DNA of 22,500 bases from Chrysomallon squamiferum (Eukaryota > Mollusca > Gastropoda > Neomphalida > Peltospiridae), in NCBI GenBank assembly GCA_012295275.1, contig CM022674.1, forward strand, positions 1,200,677 to 1,223,176, written 5' to 3'. This document shows positions 19,828 through 22,500 of the stretch, piece after piece; the first letter of the stretch is position 1, and each line of letters begins with the position of its first letter. The notes beneath the pieces are model-generated. The model did not search any database, was not told the origin of the DNA, and saw nothing but the letters and a program-made list of their open reading frames with translations. The translations under genes and the position numbers were made by a program.

Positions 19828-19963
19828 AATAAAACACGTAAATTGATCTATGACGTCAAGGCGATATAAAAATGACGTAAGGATTTATGAAAGGACGTCA
19901 TAGTCTTATGAAAGGATATCGGAATTGTGTAACAAAGACGTTTTTTATCAATGTTTCAATAAA
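19828..19963 (+). terminator. Candidate poly(A) signals of gene B
   Basis: AATAAA occurs at 19828-19833 and again at 19958-19963. The second is followed within 15 bases by a T/GT-rich stretch (CTCTTTGTTACTTTTACATT), the usual downstream element. This would give a 3' UTR of about 700 nt that includes the (CT)n tract at 19290-19371. Position is inferred; no transcript data. Confidence 0.4.
19851..19900. promoter_or_regulatory. Cluster of three CRE-like sites
   Basis: TGACGTCA at 19851-19858, TGACGTAA at 19873-19880 and GACGTCA at 19894-19900, spaced about 21 bp apart (two turns of the helix). It lies in the presumed 3' UTR of gene B, so it could instead be a chance cluster or a distal element. 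Confidence 0.3.
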
Positions 19964-20340
19964 CCTACTCTTTGTTACTTTTACATTCGTTAAAAATAAA
20001 TTAATATTTTTTTTATTGTTATGTTTTTTTGAATGTTTTTACGATTTTAATGGAAAATAAATTATTCAAGATCTAATTTGACTTTCTCTTTTTTTCTGTG
20101 TTCTTGCAAATCTATTTTTGATAGAAATCAACTTTTATTTCAGTTTAAGTTTTACGACGACAACAACAACAACAACAAAAATAACAATTTAAAAACATTA
20201 ATGAATTAATAATAAAATGAATAGAAATGAATTTAAATTATCATGAGAAAGAAATCTTACATCTCCATAAACGTACAGAATATTTTCTCACATAAAATTA
20301 ATTAAAAATAATATCAAGAAAAATAATTCCTATCATTGTT

Positions 20341-20430
20341 GTCGTTGGTGGTGGTTGTGGTGGTGGTGGTGTTATTATTTCTGTTGTGGTTATTATTATT
20401 ACTGTTGTTGTTGTTGTTGTTGTTGACATG
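20341..20430. repeat. (GTT/GTG)n trinucleotide repeat
   Basis: GGT/GTT trinucleotides with an ATT patch in the middle. Confidence 0.92.
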
Positions 20431-20559
20431 GTTGTTGTTGGAATGAACATATCTCTATCTTCTTCCTATGTCTCTTTTCCTCTAGTACAACAATGTGTTT
20501 CACTTTTTTCTTCTTGTTTTCTTTATCATCTTTATATTCATTATCGCAGTTTTCTTTTT

Positions 20560-21790
20560 CTTTTTCTTCTTCTTCATCATCATAATCTTCTTTTTTTCTT
20601 CTTCATTATCATATTTTTCTTCTTCATTATCATAATCGTTTTCTTCTTCTTCATTATCATAATCTTTTTCTTCTTCATTATCATAATCTTTTTCTTCTTC
20701 TTCATTATCATATTTTTCTTCTTCATTATCATAATCTTCTTTTTCTTCTTCATTATCATAATCTTTTTCTTCTTCATTATCATAATCTTTTTCTTCTTCT
20801 TCATTATCATAATCTTCTTTTTCTTCTTCATTATCATAATCTTTTTCTTCTTCATTATCATAATCTTTTTCTTCTTCTTCATTATCATAATCTTCTATTT
20901 CTTCTTCACTATCATAATCTTCGTTTTCTTCTTCTTCATTACCATAATCGTTTTCTCCTTTTTCTTTTCATTACCATAATTTTTTCTTCTTCTTCATTAT
21001 CATAATCTTTTTCTTCTTCTTCATTATCATAATCTTCTATTTCTTCTTCACTATCATAATCTTCTTTTTCTTCTTCTTCATTATCATAATCTTCTTTTTT
21101 CTTCTTCATTATCATAATCTTCTTTTCTTCTTCATTATCATAATCTTTTTCTTCTTCTTCATTACCATAATCTTCTTTTTCTTCTTCTTCATTATCATAA
21201 TCTTCTTTTTTCTTCTTCATTATCATAATCTTCTTTTCTTCTTCATTACCATAATCTTCTTTTCTTCTTCATTACCATAATCGTTTTCTTCTTCATTATC
21301 ATAATCTTCTTTTTTCTTCTTCATTATCATAATCTTCTTTTCTTCTTCATTACCATAATCGTTTTCTTCTTCATTATCATAATCTTCTTTTTTCTTCTTC
21401 ATTATCATAATCTTCTTTTCTTCTTCATTACCATAATCTTTTTCTTCTTCATTATCATAATCTTCTTTTTCTTCTTCATTACCATAATCGTTTTCTCCTT
21501 TTTCTTCTTCATTACCATAATCTTTTTCTTCTTTTTCTTCTTCATTATCATAATCTTCTTTTTTCTTCTTCATTATCATAATCTTTTTCTTCTTCTTCAT
21601 TACCATAATCTCCATTTTCTTCTTCTTCTTTTTCGTATATTTTTTCTTCTTTATTATTATACTCTTCTTTTTTCTTCTTCATTACCATAATCTTTTTCTT
21701 CTTCTTCTTCATTATTATGATCATCTTTTTTCTTCCTAATTATCGTAAGCTTCTTTTTCTTCATTTTCTTCGTCGTCTTCTTCTTGGAGC
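20560..21790. repeat. 1.2 kb pyrimidine-rich satellite, unit about 24-27 bp
   Basis: About 45-50 units of the type CTTCTTCATTATCATAATCT followed by 3 to 7 T/C bases. Lengths vary through added TTC or T. CATTATCATAATC and the variant CATTACCATAATC alternate; the ACC form is commoner after 20940. The plus strand is almost free of G. On the minus strand it reads as AGATTATGATAATGAAGAAG, so frames encode Lys/Met/Ile or Asp/Tyr/Asn/Glu repeats. No frame persists across the array, so it is not treated as coding. Confidence 0.93.
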
Positions 21791-22275
<485 letters not shown>

Positions 22276-22500
22276 CCTTTTCTGTTCTTGTTCTTCTGTT
22301 CTGAGATGCTGAATCTAAGAAATCAAAGATCAGTATAAATTCGTAACCTAATAACAAACTCATTTTAATCCATCAAGAAGAAAAAGAAAGCAAAGTTAAA
22401 ATTTAAATGTATAAATATTTAAGCATTATAAAAATATGTTGCTATCTACATATAAATAGACTGTTCCGAGAGAAAGATTATAAAGAAAGACAGAGAGATA

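Larger units (their letters stand above)
19372..20340. other. A+T-rich presumed 3' UTR and intergenic sequence
   Basis: Contains an A run at 19559-19580, the CRE-like cluster and candidate poly(A) signals listed separately, and a (CAA)n patch at 20159-20177. No coding frame. Confidence 0.5.

Noticed and set aside
20386-21615. Long Phe/Ile or Lys/Met and Asp/Glu-rich frames on both strands
   Set aside because: They follow the satellite's composition, change frame repeatedly, and have no start or splice context.

Overview
This looks like a piece of an animal nuclear genome. It is very A+T-rich by eye and full of microsatellites: (GA)n/(CT)n, (GT)n, (ATT)n, (AAAT)n, (GTAT)n, (GATA)n, (TTAG)n and long A or T runs. 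It holds introns with GT/AG borders and no bacterial-style packing of genes. The repeat load together with small CpG-containing exons fits a marine invertebrate, possibly a mollusc such as a cephalopod. That placement is inference from style only; no diagnostic marker was found.

Two genes can be supported. Gene A lies on the minus strand (coding part 2255-8130). Four exons join in phase at every border to give a predicted 968-residue protein. It has a helical N-terminal part (exons 1-3), a very long last exon that is Ser/Thr-rich and holds about 21 good copies of a 13-14-residue repeat, a short acidic run, a predicted coiled coil, and one hydrophobic segment followed by 25 residues, so it looks tail-anchored. 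I do not recognise the family. Gene B lies on the plus strand. Only its last coding exon is visible (18956-19251); it encodes the end of the final membrane helix and the cytoplasmic tail of an SLC7A cationic amino acid transporter-like protein. The rest of gene B was not found and is presumably outside the window, with 18955 and below being intron.

Layout: 1-720 unique sequence without a recognisable gene; 720-2212 simple repeats, with a promoter-like cluster at 1150-1250; 2255-8130 gene A; 8220 a CRE site upstream of gene A; 8277-9118 simple repeats; 9119-11550 mostly unique sequence; 11550-14640 simple repeats and purine-rich stretches; 14700-18700 alternating unique islands and microsatellites; 18956-19251 gene B last exon with candidate poly(A) signals to about 19963; 20341-21790 repeats, dominated by a 1.2 kb pyrimidine-rich satellite; 22114-22273 an (ATT)n tract.

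The most unusual structure is in gene A's introns. A tandem array of exactly thirteen 36-bp units (6622-7089) starts at the 5' splice site of exon 2, and every unit begins, on the transcript strand, with the same GTAATA as the real donor. Because 36 is a multiple of 3, using a neighbouring decoy donor would add whole 12-residue units in frame (up to three before a stop). The exon 4 acceptor is preceded by a tandem (CTAA)n tract that reads as a row of branch-point consensus motifs, and the other two acceptors abut (ATT)n tracts. No tRNA, rRNA, CRISPR array or recognisable transposon protein was seen.
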